DNA of 64,000 bases from Nitrospina sp. UBA6727 (GCA_002454045.1 DKID01000002.1:29904-93903); one strand, 5' to 3'. Positions 41,592 through 50,762 are shown, counted from the first letter of the stretch. Notes: generated from the letters alone by a model not told the origin. Made by a program: numbers and translations.

Positions 41592-43115
41592 TTATCGGAA
41601 ATATTTTTCAATCGCATCCACAAGCGATGACACGGTGTATTCGTCCGAAACGATTTCCACGTTCAAGCCCGCGGCGACGGCGGTTTTTTCGGTGACGGGA
41701 CCGATGCAGGCGATCTTCGTTTTTTTGATTTCAGGGAGGAGTTTGTCGCCCGCCAAAACCAAAAAGTTTTGCACGGTGGAAGAAGATGTAAATGTGATGA
41801 CGTCGATGCTCCCCTCTTCAAGCCGCTTTTCCAAAGCACTCACCGACGGCGCAGGCAGGATGGTCTGATAAACCGGGACGACGTCAACGACGGCTCCCAT
41901 CTTCCGCAGTTGTTCGGGCAAAGTTTCGCGGGCGACGGCGGCGCGGGGAATGAGAAACCGTTTCCCCTCGACATTTTCCTTGCCGATACTTTTGACTAAA
42001 GATTCGGCGACGAAATTTTCCGGCACGACATCCACGCGAATTCCCAAGTCGCAAACCGCGGCGGCGGTTTTGGTCCCGATGGAAAAAACTCGTAGCCCTT
42101 GCAAGTCGCGGATGTCGCGCGCAACGGTCTTGAGTCGTTCGGCAAAAAACCGCACGCCGTTGACGCTGGTGAATATCAGCCCGTGGTATCGCGCAAGATT
42201 GTTCAGCGCGTCGTCCAGCGGCGACCAGTCATCTGGGGCGACGGTGTCGATCACGGGGAAAAAGAAAGGCTCGGCGCCGAGTTCTCGCAGGCGGTCGATC
42301 ATGAGTCCGGCTTGGTCGCCTTTGCGAGTAACCACGACGGTTTTGCCGAACAGCGGCAAGTGTTCGTACCATTCGATGTCGGGCTTCAAGTTCACCACTT
42401 CGCCGATGATGGTTAACGCCGGCGGCGAAATTTTATCCCGCGCCGAAATTTTCACGATGGTGCGAAGGGTGCCGGTCCAAGTTTTCTGCCGCGCCGTTGT
42501 GCCCCATTGTATAACGGCGATGGGGGTGTCCGGACTTTTGCCGAACTTCATCAGTTTTTCAACAATCAGAGGAAGTTTGCGCGCGCCCATGAGAAAAACC
42601 AAAGTCCCGGACCGCGCGGAGATTTTTTGCCAATCAATATGAATGTCGCCGTGTTTTTTTTCGTTGCTACCGGTGATGATGGAAAGGGTGGAAGAAAGAT
42701 GGCGGTGCGTAAGCGGGATGCCGGCGTAAGCGGCGACGCCCGTCACCGAGGACACGCCGGGGACGACGACGAAAGAAATCCCCGCCTTCTTGACGGCTTG
42801 AATTTCTTCGCCGCCGCGGCCAAACAAAAAAGGGTCGCCGCCTTTTAAGCGGACGACGATTTTCCCTTCGCGCGCTTTGCTGACGAGCAGACGATTGATT
42901 TGCTCTTGCTCCATAGACGCGACGCCTTCTTTTTTTCCCACGTAAATCATTTCGGTTGACGGTCGGGTGAACCGCGCCATGTCGGGATTGACGAGATGGT
43001 CGTACAAAATGACGTCGGCTTTTTGTAACCACTGCTTGCCGCTCAAAGTTAGCAGGCCAACATCGCCGGGCCCGGCGCCGACGAGAACCACTTTGCCTTT
43101 ATTTGAATCAACCAT
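41592..43115 (-). CDS. cobA-hemD: Uroporphyrinogen-III C-methyltransferase / uroporphyrinogen-III synthase fusion
   Basis: 507 residues from ATG 43115. Residues 1-245 are the SAM uroporphyrinogen methyltransferase (SUMT): VVLVGAGPGDVGLLTL, VYVGKKEG-like MIYVGKKEG, RLKGGDPFLFGRGGEE and GVSSVTGVAAYAGIPLTHR. Residues about 258-507 are HemD (GKTVVVTRKGDQAGLMIDRL, TSVNGVRFF, TFTSSSTVQNF). HemD closes the tetrapyrrole ring; CobA sends it to sirohaem or B12. The gene overlaps ksgA by 8 bp. Confidence 0.92.
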   Translation of the reverse strand: MVDSNKGKVVLVGAGPGDVGLLTLSGKQWLQKADVILYDHLVNPDMARFTRPSTEMIYVGKKEGVASMEQEQINRLLVSKAREGKIVVRLKGGDPFLFGRGGEEIQAVKKAGISFVVVPGVSSVTGVAAYAGIPLTHRHLSSTLSIITGSNEKKHGDIHIDWQKISARSGTLVFLMGARKLPLIVEKLMKFGKSPDTPIAVIQWGTTARQKTWTGTLRTIVKISARDKISPPALTIIGEVVNLKPDIEWYEHLPLFGKTVVVTRKGDQAGLMIDRLRELGAEPFFFPVIDTVAPDDWSPLDDALNNLARYHGLIFTSVNGVRFFAERLKTVARDIRDLQGLRVFSIGTKTAAAVCDLGIRVDVVPENFVAESLVKSIGKENVEGKRFLIPRAAVARETLPEQLRKMGAVVDVVPVYQTILPAPSVSALEKRLEEGSIDVITFTSSSTVQNFLVLAGDKLLPEIKKTKIACIGPVTEKTAVAAGLNVEIVSDEYTVSSLVDAIEKYFR

Positions 43116-43914
43116 TTTGCGCGTGCAGATAGTTCGCGAGGTCCGCGAATTCATGGAGCGAGAGGGTTTCCCCGCGCCGATTAAGGTCGATGCGAGCCAA
43201 GCGGGTGCTGCCGTTTTCCTCGCGAAACAAATGTTTCCAATCTTGTAAATTATTTTTCAACATTTTTCGTTTATGAAAAAACGCGGAGTGCACCATCTTA
43301 AAAAATAATTTTGGGTCTTCCACCTGCACCTTCGGTTGAGGCAGCGGCGTCACGGCGATGAGGGAAGAATTGATTTTTGGTTGCGGCGAAAACGCGGCGG
43401 CGGAAACTTCAAGCAGTCGCCGAACTTCGCAATGATACTGGACATAAACGGAAAGCGAGCCGTACGCCCGCTGGCCGGGTTGCGCCGTCAATCGCTCCGC
43501 CACTTCTTTTTGCAACATCAATGTCATGCAGCGAATATGTTTGCGGTAATGAATTAATTTTTTCATGATGTGGGTGGCGGCGTAATAAGGAAGGTTGGCG
43601 ACGACGTTAAGTCCCGCCCCCAGCGAACCGTAATCAAACTTCGCCGCGTCGCCTTCAATCAGTTTGAAAGATGACGCGTCGCCGTCACCGCCATCGCCGT
43701 CGCCGAAACGGTTTTGCAAATCTCGGCAAAGCCGCGGGTCTAATTCAATGGCGGTCAGCGAACTTGCTTGTTGCATCAGGAGTCGGGTGAGGATGCCTTT
43801 CCCGGGGCCGATTTCCACCACGGGTTCGTCGGGTTGGATGCGGGCGAGTTGGACGATGCGCTGGGCGATGTCGGCGTTGACTAAAAAGTTTTGCCCGAGC
43901 GGCCGTTTCTTCAT
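43108..43914 (-). CDS. rsmA: 16S rRNA (adenine1518-N6/adenine1519-N6)-dimethyltransferase
   Basis: 268 residues from ATG 43914 (MKKRPLGQNFLVN), which overlaps the pdxA stop in ATGA. SAM motif VEIGPGKGILT, ELDPRLC and the catalytic VVANLPYY (N-L-P-Y) are present. It dimethylates two adenines near the 3' end of 16S rRNA. Between LQNRF and KLIEGDAAKFDY there is an unusual Gly/Asp stretch GDGDGGDGDASS that is encoded by the GC-repeat words of this genome (about 43672-43706). Confidence 0.93.
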   Translation of the reverse strand: MKKRPLGQNFLVNADIAQRIVQLARIQPDEPVVEIGPGKGILTRLLMQQASSLTAIELDPRLCRDLQNRFGDGDGGDGDASSFKLIEGDAAKFDYGSLGAGLNVVANLPYYAATHIMKKLIHYRKHIRCMTLMLQKEVAERLTAQPGQRAYGSLSVYVQYHCEVRRLLEVSAAAFSPQPKINSSLIAVTPLPQPKVQVEDPKLFFKMVHSAFFHKRKMLKNNLQDWKHLFREENGSTRLARIDLNRRGETLSLHEFADLANYLHAQNG

Positions 43915-44915
43915 CGCGTGAGTCGGGCGGATTGCGCCAACCGCGCCGCCGTCCGCAACGCCGTCTTCAGATTTTCGGCGCAGGCTTCGCCCTTCCCGGC
44001 GATATCGAACGCGGTGCCGTGGTCGACGGAAGTTCGCAATATCGGCAAGCCTAAAGTTATGTTCACGCCTTTGCCGGCGGCGTCCATTTTTATCGGCACC
44101 ATTCCTTGGTCGTGATACATGCAGACCACCGCGTCGTATTTTTGAAAATCCATTCTGCCGAACAGGGCGTCGGCGGGAAAAGGTCCGGCGGCTTGGATGT
44201 TTTCCGCGCGCGCGGTTTTCAACGCAGGCACGATGCAATCGATTTCTTCCCGCCCGAAGATGCCGCCGTCGCCGCAATGCGGGTTGAGTCCGGTCACCGC
44301 GATGTTGGGGGCATCGGTCACGTGTCGGGTCAGCCACTCGTGAGTCAGGCGAAGTGTGATGAGCACGCGTTCTTCGGTGATGAGGGTTGCGACTTGTTGC
44401 AGAGGGACGTGGGTGGTGACGAGCACAACTCGCGCGGAGTCGCCCGCCATCATGAGCGCGACTTGCTTTGCGTTGGTGAGGTGGGCGAGTAGTTCGGTGT
44501 GTCCGGGAAAAGGATGGCCGGCGAGGTGCAAACTTTTTTTGTTGATGGGTGCCGTGGTTATGGCGGCGACTTCATCGTTGCGCGCTAAGTCCACGGCGGT
44601 TTTAATCGCTTCGTAACTGGCTTGTCCCGCTTGCGCACTGGGCGCGCCGACGGAAATATTTTCGGGAACGTTGCGGAGGTCGATGACATCCATGGCGCGG
44701 GTTTGGTGCTGGCATTGGTCGGGACGGTCGATGACGCGAACTAGAATCTCCGGCGCATATTTTTTCGCGGTCGCGCGGAGCAGGCGGGCGTCGCCGACGA
44801 CGACGGTCGGGGATTGAATGTGCAGGGTGTCGTCCCGAAAGGCTTTGACGATGACTTCGGGCCCGATGCCTGCGGGGTCTCCCATGGTTAACGCGATGAC
44901 GGGTGCTGAGTCCAC
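43911..44915 (-). CDS. pdxA: 4-hydroxythreonine-4-phosphate dehydrogenase PdxA
   Basis: A 334-residue metal-dependent dehydrogenase of pyridoxal-phosphate synthesis. It begins with IALTMGDPAGIGPEVIVKA and has the metal and substrate histidines in HPFPGHTELLAH, GLNPHCGDGGIFG and VCMYHDQGMVPIK, then TLGLPILRTSVDHGTA. Length is normal. It lies 48 bp downstream of pckA and overlaps rsmA. Confidence 0.94.
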   Translation of the reverse strand: MDSAPVIALTMGDPAGIGPEVIVKAFRDDTLHIQSPTVVVGDARLLRATAKKYAPEILVRVIDRPDQCQHQTRAMDVIDLRNVPENISVGAPSAQAGQASYEAIKTAVDLARNDEVAAITTAPINKKSLHLAGHPFPGHTELLAHLTNAKQVALMMAGDSARVVLVTTHVPLQQVATLITEERVLITLRLTHEWLTRHVTDAPNIAVTGLNPHCGDGGIFGREEIDCIVPALKTARAENIQAAGPFPADALFGRMDFQKYDAVVCMYHDQGMVPIKMDAAGKGVNITLGLPILRTSVDHGTAFDIAGKGEACAENLKTALRTAARLAQSARLTR

Positions 44916-44963
44916 GGTTCCAACTCGAATCAGGGATTGGGGACGCCATAAATTTTGGGGGAC

Positions 44964-46619
44964 TTATTTCCGCAACTTATGGATTTTGCCTTTGCTTTTT
45001 CTCGATAGCCCGGAAGGGTTCGGGCTTGCGTCCAGGATTTTTTTATCGACGTTGTTTTCGTATTCTTTGAAATTTGCGATAAACTCGCCGGCAAGTTCGC
45101 GGGCTTTTTCGTCGTAAGATTCTTTCTTGCTCCAAGTGTTTCGCGGCTGCAGGATTTCATCCGGAATCCCTTTGACCTTGCGCGGAATATGCAAACCAAA
45201 AACCGGGTCGGCATGAGTTTCCACTTCATCCAACTGGCCTTCGAGAATAGCCTTGATCATAGTCCGAGTATATTTGATTTCTATGCGATGCCCGATGCCG
45301 TAGGGTCCCGCCGTCCATCCGGTATTCACCAGCCAACAAGATACATTGTGCAGGGCGATTTTTTCTCCGAGCATATCCGCGTAAACGGATGGGTGCAGGG
45401 ACATAAACGGCGCGCCGAAACAGGTGCTGAAAATTGCTGTGGGTTCGCGGCTCATTCCTTTTTCCGTTCCCGCAACTTTGGCGGTGTAGCCGGAGATGAA
45501 ATGATACATCGCTTGCTCCGGGGTGAGTTTGGAAACCGGGGGCATGACTCCATACGCATCGCAGGTCAGCATGATCACGTTATCCGGGTGACCGCCCATT
45601 CCGCTGAGCACGGCGTTGCGAATGTGGGTGATGGGATAACTGGCGCGCGTGTTTTCCGTGAAACTACTGTCGTCGAGATTGAGGCGGCGTGTGTCTAAAT
45701 CCAAAACTACATTTTCAAGCAGGGTGCCAAATCGACGGGTGCATTCGTGGATTTCGGGTTCTGATTTTTTGGACAGGCGAATTACTTTGGCGTAGCACCC
45801 GCCTTCAAAATTAAAGACGCCGCGGTCGCTCCAACCGTGTTCGTCGTCCCCTATCAGTTTGCGCGCGGGGTCGGCGGACAGGGTGGTTTTCCCGGTTCCG
45901 GAAAGCCCGAAGAATATCGCCGCGTCGCCTTTTTTCCCGATATTCGCGGAGCAGTGCATGGACAAAACAGATTGTTTTTGCGGCAGCAGATAATTCAAAA
46001 TGGAGAAGACGGATTTTTTGATTTCGCCGGCGTAACTTGTTCCGCCGATCAAAACTAATTGTTTGCCGAAATCGACGATGACGAAAACTTCCGAATTGGT
46101 TTTGTCGATGGTGGGCACAGCCTTGAAGCCGGGAACTTGTATGACGGTGAACGCGGGTTCGTGGGTTTCCAGTTTCGCCATGTTCTTGATCTGGATAAAC
46201 ATGTTCCGCGCAAACAGACTGTGCCAGGCTTGCTCGGTGATGACGCGTATGTGGGTGCGATGTTTGGGGTCGGCGCCGGCGCAACAATCCTGCACATAAA
46301 CTTCCTTGCCTTGCAAATAAGCCAGCACTCTGGAGTACAAGGCTTCAAATTGTTCGACGGGAAAAGGTCGGTTGACTTTCCCCCACCAGATATGCTCTTG
46401 GCTGGAAGGCTCCTGCACGATGAACTTGTCTTTGGGCGCGCGTCCGGTGTGCTCGCCTGTGGTCACACATAGAGGACCCAAGTGCGAAACATAACCTTCT
46501 TTATTGTTGATGATGTGTTCGTAAAGTTGCGGGGTGGATAAGTTCCAATGAATCTTTCCCAGATTTTTCAGACCATGCGTTTCTAAACCAACTTTATGTT
46601 TCAAAACTTTTTGCGGCAT
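44964..46619 (-). CDS. pckA: Phosphoenolpyruvate carboxykinase (ATP)
   Basis: 551 residues from ATG 46619; TTG 46625 is possible. Marks are TGEHTGRAPKDKF, the kinase P-loop GLSGTGKTTLSADP, GDDEHGW and FNFEGGCYAKVI. It converts oxaloacetate to PEP with ATP and is the first committed step of gluconeogenesis. The gene is divergent from prfB and starts a run pckA-pdxA-rsmA-cobA/hemD. Confidence 0.94.
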   Translation of the reverse strand: MPQKVLKHKVGLETHGLKNLGKIHWNLSTPQLYEHIINNKEGYVSHLGPLCVTTGEHTGRAPKDKFIVQEPSSQEHIWWGKVNRPFPVEQFEALYSRVLAYLQGKEVYVQDCCAGADPKHRTHIRVITEQAWHSLFARNMFIQIKNMAKLETHEPAFTVIQVPGFKAVPTIDKTNSEVFVIVDFGKQLVLIGGTSYAGEIKKSVFSILNYLLPQKQSVLSMHCSANIGKKGDAAIFFGLSGTGKTTLSADPARKLIGDDEHGWSDRGVFNFEGGCYAKVIRLSKKSEPEIHECTRRFGTLLENVVLDLDTRRLNLDDSSFTENTRASYPITHIRNAVLSGMGGHPDNVIMLTCDAYGVMPPVSKLTPEQAMYHFISGYTAKVAGTEKGMSREPTAIFSTCFGAPFMSLHPSVYADMLGEKIALHNVSCWLVNTGWTAGPYGIGHRIEIKYTRTMIKAILEGQLDEVETHADPVFGLHIPRKVKGIPDEILQPRNTWSKKESYDEKARELAGEFIANFKEYENNVDKKILDASPNPSGLSRKSKGKIHKLRK

Positions 46620-46791
46620 GGACAATATTCCTTTATGATGCGGGGGTGACAGCCATGGCGGTCGTTGCGTTCGGCCCCGACTCGTCGATCAAACCATACA
46701 CTCGTGGCAGAGTTTATCATATTTGGTGGAAATGAAAAACGCTTTTTGATCCGGGCGGCGGCTCGAACATCGATGAATTAAGGAGACGGGA

Positions 46792-47911
46792 ATGCAAGAT
46801 GACTTCGCCAAAACTTTCAAGGATATTGCGGACAAGATAGAACTGCTCCGGAGGTTTCTTTGACGTTGACCAAAAGATGAAGGACATGGAACCTTTGGAC
46901 GTAGAAATGGCGCGGTCGGGATTTTGGGATGACAACGAATCCGCCCAAAAAATTCTGCGCAAAAGGTCTGGCCTGCAACGTTCCGTAGAAATCTGGAAAA
47001 ATCTCGAAAAGGAGAGCGAAGACTTAGGCGCGTTGATGGAACTTTCCGCCGAGGAAGAAGACCCTTCCATGGATGAGGAAATCCAATCCTCGTTAGCCCA
47101 GTTGGAGGAGCAGGTTGCCCGCGCGGAATTGCAAGCGATGCTGTCGGGGAAAAATGATTTCAACAATGCTTTCATCGCCATCAACTCCGGCGCGGGGGGA
47201 ACGGAATCTCAAGACTGGGCGGAGATGCTTTTGCGGATGTACTTACGCTGGGGCGACCGCAACGGTTACAAAACGGAAGTTCTGGATACGCAATACGGCG
47301 AGGAGGCGGGCGTCAAAAGTGCCACGGTTTTGTTCACCGGGGACTACGCCTTTGGTTATCTGAAGGCGGAAATCGGAGTGCATCGTCTGGTGCGTATTTC
47401 TCCATACGACTCCAACAAGCGGCGCCATACCTCGTTCGCATCGGTCTTCGCCTACCCAGAAATCAATGAGGAAATTGCAGTGGAAATCAAAGAAGAAGAC
47501 TTGAAGATCGATGTCTACCGGGCTTCGGGACCGGGGGGACAGGGAGTGAACACCACCGATTCCGCGGTTCGGTTGACACATGTCCCGACGGGAATTGTCG
47601 TCCAATGCCAAAACGAACGGTCGCAACATAAAAACAGAAACTCGGCCATCAAGGTTCTTAAATCCCGCTTGCACGAGTTGGAAGAAGAAAAGCAGGGCGA
47701 GGAAAAAAAGGCGCTGGAAAAACAAAAACGAAAGATCGAATGGGGCAGTCAAATCCGCTCCTACATCCTGCATCCATACCGCTTGGTCAAAGACTTGAGG
47801 ACGAATGTGGAATCGGGCAATGTCGATGCGATACTCGATGGCGACCTGCAACTTTTCATCGAGGCGTTTTTGCGTTTCGATAAAATCGGCGCGGAGGCGG
47901 GGACGAAATGA
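46792..47911 (+). CDS. prfB: Peptide chain release factor 2 (programmed +1 frameshift)
   Basis: The start ATG 46792 has an AAGGAGACGGG ribosome site. After 23 codons the frame meets TGA at 46861-46863; decoding then moves +1 and continues as DVDQKMKDMEP to 47911. The full product is about 373 residues, normal for RF2. The GGQ motif is in ASGPGGQGVNTTDSAVRLTH. The stop-recognition loop reads ISPYDSNKRRHTS, with SPY instead of the usual SPF. RF2 reads UGA and UAA and thus controls its own synthesis through the internal UGA. The RNase Z-like gene overlaps the stop. Confidence 0.95.
46848..46864 (+). promoter_or_regulatory. RF2 programmed +1 frameshift site
   Basis: CCGGAGGTTTCTTTGAC: a Shine-Dalgarno-like GGAGG 4 bases upstream of CTT TGA C, the same layout as in E. 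coli prfB. When RF2 is scarce, the ribosome slips from CTT to TTT and passes the UGA. Confidence 0.95.
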
Positions 47912-48972
47912 AATCGGGGATTCAGCCTTCTTTAATCAACGACCCGTTCGGGGACCCGGGACTACTAGCGCAGTTGCCTCTGCAAAAGCAAGCACTGTTG
48001 TTTGACCTCGGCGATTTGTCCGCTTTGTCGAATGGCACCCTTCTTAAAGTTTCCCACGTTTTTATCAGTCACACTCATATCGACCACTTCATCGGTTTTG
48101 ACCGTTTGCTGCGAACACTTTTCGGCCGAGAAAAAACGCTGACCATTTTCGGTCCGGAAAATATTATTCAAAACGTGCAAGGCAAGTTGGCGGGATTCAC
48201 GTGGAACTTGGTCGAACAATATTCTGAATCGCTCACCATAGAAGTGGTGGAAGTACGCGAAAGCGGCTTGCTGAAAGGCACCTTCCGCGCAATCGAAAAG
48301 TTTCAACTCCGTGATGAAAAAAAAGAATCTTGCGCGGATGGACAGATCGTGGACAACCCGGTCTTCTCTGTTCAAGCGGCGATACTAGAACACCGCGTCC
48401 CCTGCCTGGGATTTGCGTTGCAAGAAAAACCGCGCATCAATATCAACAAAAATAAGTTGCAGTCCATGCAAGCCGAACCGGGACCATGGCTGAATAAACT
48501 AAAGCAAAGCGTGGCGGGAAACGCGGCGGAGTCCACGCTCATCACGGTGCCCTTCATCGCGGCGGGAAACTTCCGAACAAAAAATATTTCCGTGTCCCAA
48601 CTCAAAAGCGATTTGGTCGAAGTTGTCCCGGGGCAAAAAATCGGTTACGTAGTCGATACGGTTTTTAATGACCGCAATAGAAAAAAGATTGTGGAGTTGG
48701 TAAAATCCGCGGATGTCTTTTTCTGCGAATCTCCTTTTCTCGCCGACGAGGAAGAACGGGGGCAGGCGCGTTGTCATCTTACATCCCGCCAGGCGGGGAC
48801 TCTAGCCAAGGAGGCGGGCGTCAAACAACTGCAAGTCTTTCATTTTTCGTCCCGGCACAAAGACCGCCGCGAACAATTTTATAATGAAGCCCAAGAGGCT
48901 TTTCAAGGCGACGCCGCGGTGACGATGACGGCGGCGGTGACGGCGGCGAAAAATATTTCCGCTCGCCTTTAA
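47908..48972 (+). CDS. RNase Z-like metallo-beta-lactamase fold protein
   Basis: A 354-residue protein. The metal-binding motif is SHTHIDHFIGFDRLL, followed by the RNase Z-type strand TIFGPENIIQNVQGKL, then VVDTVFNDRNRK, FFCESPFL, HLTSRQAGTLAKEAGV and HFSSRHKDRREQF. Order and spacing match tRNA 3'-end processing RNase Z relatives. The N-terminus is short. The last 25 residues include a repeat-derived stretch (AVTMTAAVTAAKN). Start overlaps the prfB stop in ATGA. Confidence 0.78.
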   Translation: MKSGIQPSLINDPFGDPGLLAQLPLQKQALLFDLGDLSALSNGTLLKVSHVFISHTHIDHFIGFDRLLRTLFGREKTLTIFGPENIIQNVQGKLAGFTWNLVEQYSESLTIEVVEVRESGLLKGTFRAIEKFQLRDEKKESCADGQIVDNPVFSVQAAILEHRVPCLGFALQEKPRININKNKLQSMQAEPGPWLNKLKQSVAGNAAESTLITVPFIAAGNFRTKNISVSQLKSDLVEVVPGQKIGYVVDTVFNDRNRKKIVELVKSADVFFCESPFLADEEERGQARCHLTSRQAGTLAKEAGVKQLQVFHFSSRHKDRREQFYNEAQEAFQGDAAVTMTAAVTAAKNISARL

Positions 48973-48986
48973 CGGAGAAATTTGTT

Positions 48987-49184
48987 GTGAACGATAAAGT
49001 TCTCATCGTCGCTATTTTTAGTTTGCTCGCGGTCGGTGTCCTCTCCGTACTTTTCATCGCCGTGCCGTGGTTGATAAACTACGCCCTGCCAAACTGGAAG
49101 GACGCACTATTAGACAGCGGGATTGTAATAATCGCCATAGGCCTTTTTGTGTACGGATTTTATATGAATACCAGAATGCATTGA
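48987..49184 (+). CDS. Small two-span membrane protein
   Basis: A 65-residue protein starting at GTG 48987, 14 bp after the RNase Z-like gene. Two hydrophobic helices (about residues 5-30 and 42-60). It resembles the next gene in size, helix layout and in VPW plus a loop (LPNWKDA / LPDWEAV) at the same positions, so the two are paralogues. Function unknown. Confidence 0.6.
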   Translation: MNDKVLIVAIFSLLAVGVLSVLFIAVPWLINYALPNWKDALLDSGIVIIAIGLFVYGFYMNTRMH

Positions 49185-49202
49185 ACGAGCGGGCGCATTT
49201 TC

Positions 49203-49400
49203 GTGGACGAAAAAAAACTGATATTCATACTCGCGGGCATCTTGATTTTTGGTTTCCTCTCCCTGTTCATCATCATCGTCCCGTGGTTCAACTGGGGACG
49301 GCTCCCCGACTGGGAAGCGGTCGCCGTTGATAACCTCCTCATGGCTTTGGTCGGCGCCGCAATCGCCTATGGAATTTACATCGGGTCGAAAACCATGTAG
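49203..49400 (+). CDS. Small two-span membrane protein, paralogue of the preceding gene
   Basis: A 65-residue protein starting at GTG 49203. Shared with its neighbour: charged start, FxxLFIIIVPW-like first helix, LPDW loop and a second helix ending in Y-G-x-Y. Function unknown. It probably ends the prfB transcript. Confidence 0.6.
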   Translation: MDEKKLIFILAGILIFGFLSLFIIIVPWFNWGRLPDWEAVAVDNLLMALVGAAIAYGIYIGSKTM

Positions 49401-49438
49401 AGAAAACATTCGCACGCGTAGAGAAAAATATTCGCCCG
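49397..49438. repeat. 21-bp tandem direct repeat
   Basis: GTAGAGAAAACATTCGCACGC (49397-49417, starting inside the stop codon of the small membrane gene) and GTAGAGAAAAATATTCGCCCG (49418-49438). Confidence 0.75.
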
Positions 49439-49455
49439 ACCGCGACTTGCTCCCC

Positions 49456-49485
49456 CGTCATTCCTGCGAAAGCGGGAAGCCAGTG
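49456..49485. repeat. REP-like palindromic element
   Basis: CGTCATTCCTGCGAAAGCGGGAAGCCAGTG contains a short palindrome around GCGAAAGC. It shares CGTCATTCC and CCAGTG ends with 27322-27351. Confidence 0.6.
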
Positions 49486-49522
49486 GAAAATATTAGCAAC
49501 TTCGCCACGCCGTTATAAACCG

Positions 49523-50566
49523 TCAAATAAAAATTTGGATGTCAGCCTTTTTTTTCAGGTCGGCCAAATATATTTTGAAGAGGTCCCGGGTTTTTGCTTG
49601 TAGCAGAAAATTCATGATGTCCGTTTTCGTCGCGGAAAACGGCAGCAATCGGCGGGGAATAATCTCGTCCAGTTTGAGAATATGATACCCGAACTGACTT
49701 TGGATAACGCCGCTAGTTCCCCCTTCATCAAGCCCGACCATCGCCGCGGCGATTTCGGGAAGCGTGCTGTCGGAATGAAGATTGCCCAGCAATCCGCCCG
49801 CGACCTTTGAGGCTTCGTCCTCTGAAAACCGCTGCGCCAACTGCGCGAAATCCTCATCGGCTTCCACTTTTTTTAAGACGAAATTTATTCTTTCCTCCGC
49901 CGCCGCGTTGATCATTTTTGTAATGCGCGCCGCCTTCTTTCGGCTCGCCTCATCTGCAGCCCCGCCGGCAGGTTGAATAGTCGCCACATGGATATGACGC
50001 ACCCGGTACAAAACGGGTTGAGTGAATTGCGGTTTGTTGTCGTCGTAATATTTGCGGATTTCATCGGCGGCGACCTCGACCGTCGCGGCGATTTCGCGGC
50101 GCGTCAATTCGTCCGCAAGCAAGGTGCCGCGTATTTTTTCTTTCAACGCTGCGGCGCTCGTATGTTGAAACGCCAGCGCCGTTAGAAAATCCGCGCGGCT
50201 GGGAAACTGGCTCGCGATATTTTTTAACTGACGGTTTATCTTTTCCGCGGTGACGATGATGCCGAGATGCTTCGCCCTTTGCGCCACCAGTTCGCGCTCG
50301 ACCGCCGCCGTCACCAATTCGCGGGCGACGGCGACTTCCTCGGCGGGTTTTATTTCCCGCTCCATTTGTCGCGCGCGGGACCGAAACGCAGCGAACTCCC
50401 GCGCCAAAGTTTCGGAACTTAACGGGACGCCATTCACTTTCGCCACCACTGGCGGGACGGGTCTGCCGTTGAGGGTGAAAAGTTTTTCTTTTTCTTGCGC
50501 GATAAGTTCTGGATGCGGGGCGAGAATCGGTAAAAATAATAACAGGGCAAGGGATTTAAGTTGCAT
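49523..50566 (-). CDS. SurA/PpiC-type periplasmic peptidyl-prolyl isomerase
   Basis: About 347 residues from ATG 50566 (MQLKSLALLLFLPILAP), which gives a signal peptide; the frame is open to 50713 through repeat sequence. The N-terminal SurA-like chaperone region (VVAKVNGVPLSSETLAREF) is followed by a parvulin domain: YRVRHIHVAT, ADEDFAQLAQRFSEDEASKVAGG and QSQFGYHILKLDEI. It should assist folding of outer-membrane or periplasmic proteins. Confidence 0.86.
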   Translation of the reverse strand: MQLKSLALLLFLPILAPHPELIAQEKEKLFTLNGRPVPPVVAKVNGVPLSSETLAREFAAFRSRARQMEREIKPAEEVAVARELVTAAVERELVAQRAKHLGIIVTAEKINRQLKNIASQFPSRADFLTALAFQHTSAAALKEKIRGTLLADELTRREIAATVEVAADEIRKYYDDNKPQFTQPVLYRVRHIHVATIQPAGGAADEASRKKAARITKMINAAAEERINFVLKKVEADEDFAQLAQRFSEDEASKVAGGLLGNLHSDSTLPEIAAAMVGLDEGGTSGVIQSQFGYHILKLDEIIPRRLLPFSATKTDIMNFLLQAKTRDLFKIYLADLKKKADIQIFI

Positions 50567-50659
50567 GAAACTTCGTCCGGAGGGTTCCGCGGCGAGGGGT
50601 GTCGTCAGGAAAATATTTTCCACGTCCGCCGATGCAATGAGTCTAGCATAATCTTTCGC

Positions 50660-50736
50660 GCCCTTCATCGCGGCGTCGTCGTCATCTTGCCGCCACCGTT
50701 GTTGCGCCGTCACCGTCGTCGTTGCGGTCTATCTTT
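50660..50736. repeat. Degenerate GC-rich repeat tract upstream of guaB
   Basis: CGCGGCGTCGTCGTCATCTTGCCGCCACCG and GCGCCGTCACCGTCGTCGTTGCGG recur in the gap between the divergent isomerase and guaB genes. Confidence 0.55.
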
Positions 50737-50762
50737 TCGGGAAGTTCCTGTTATAATATCCT

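Noticed and set aside
43915..44337. N-terminal extension of the KsgA frame
   Set aside because: The extension runs through pdxA in another frame and is rich in R and H; the family start MKKRPLGQNF is at 43914.
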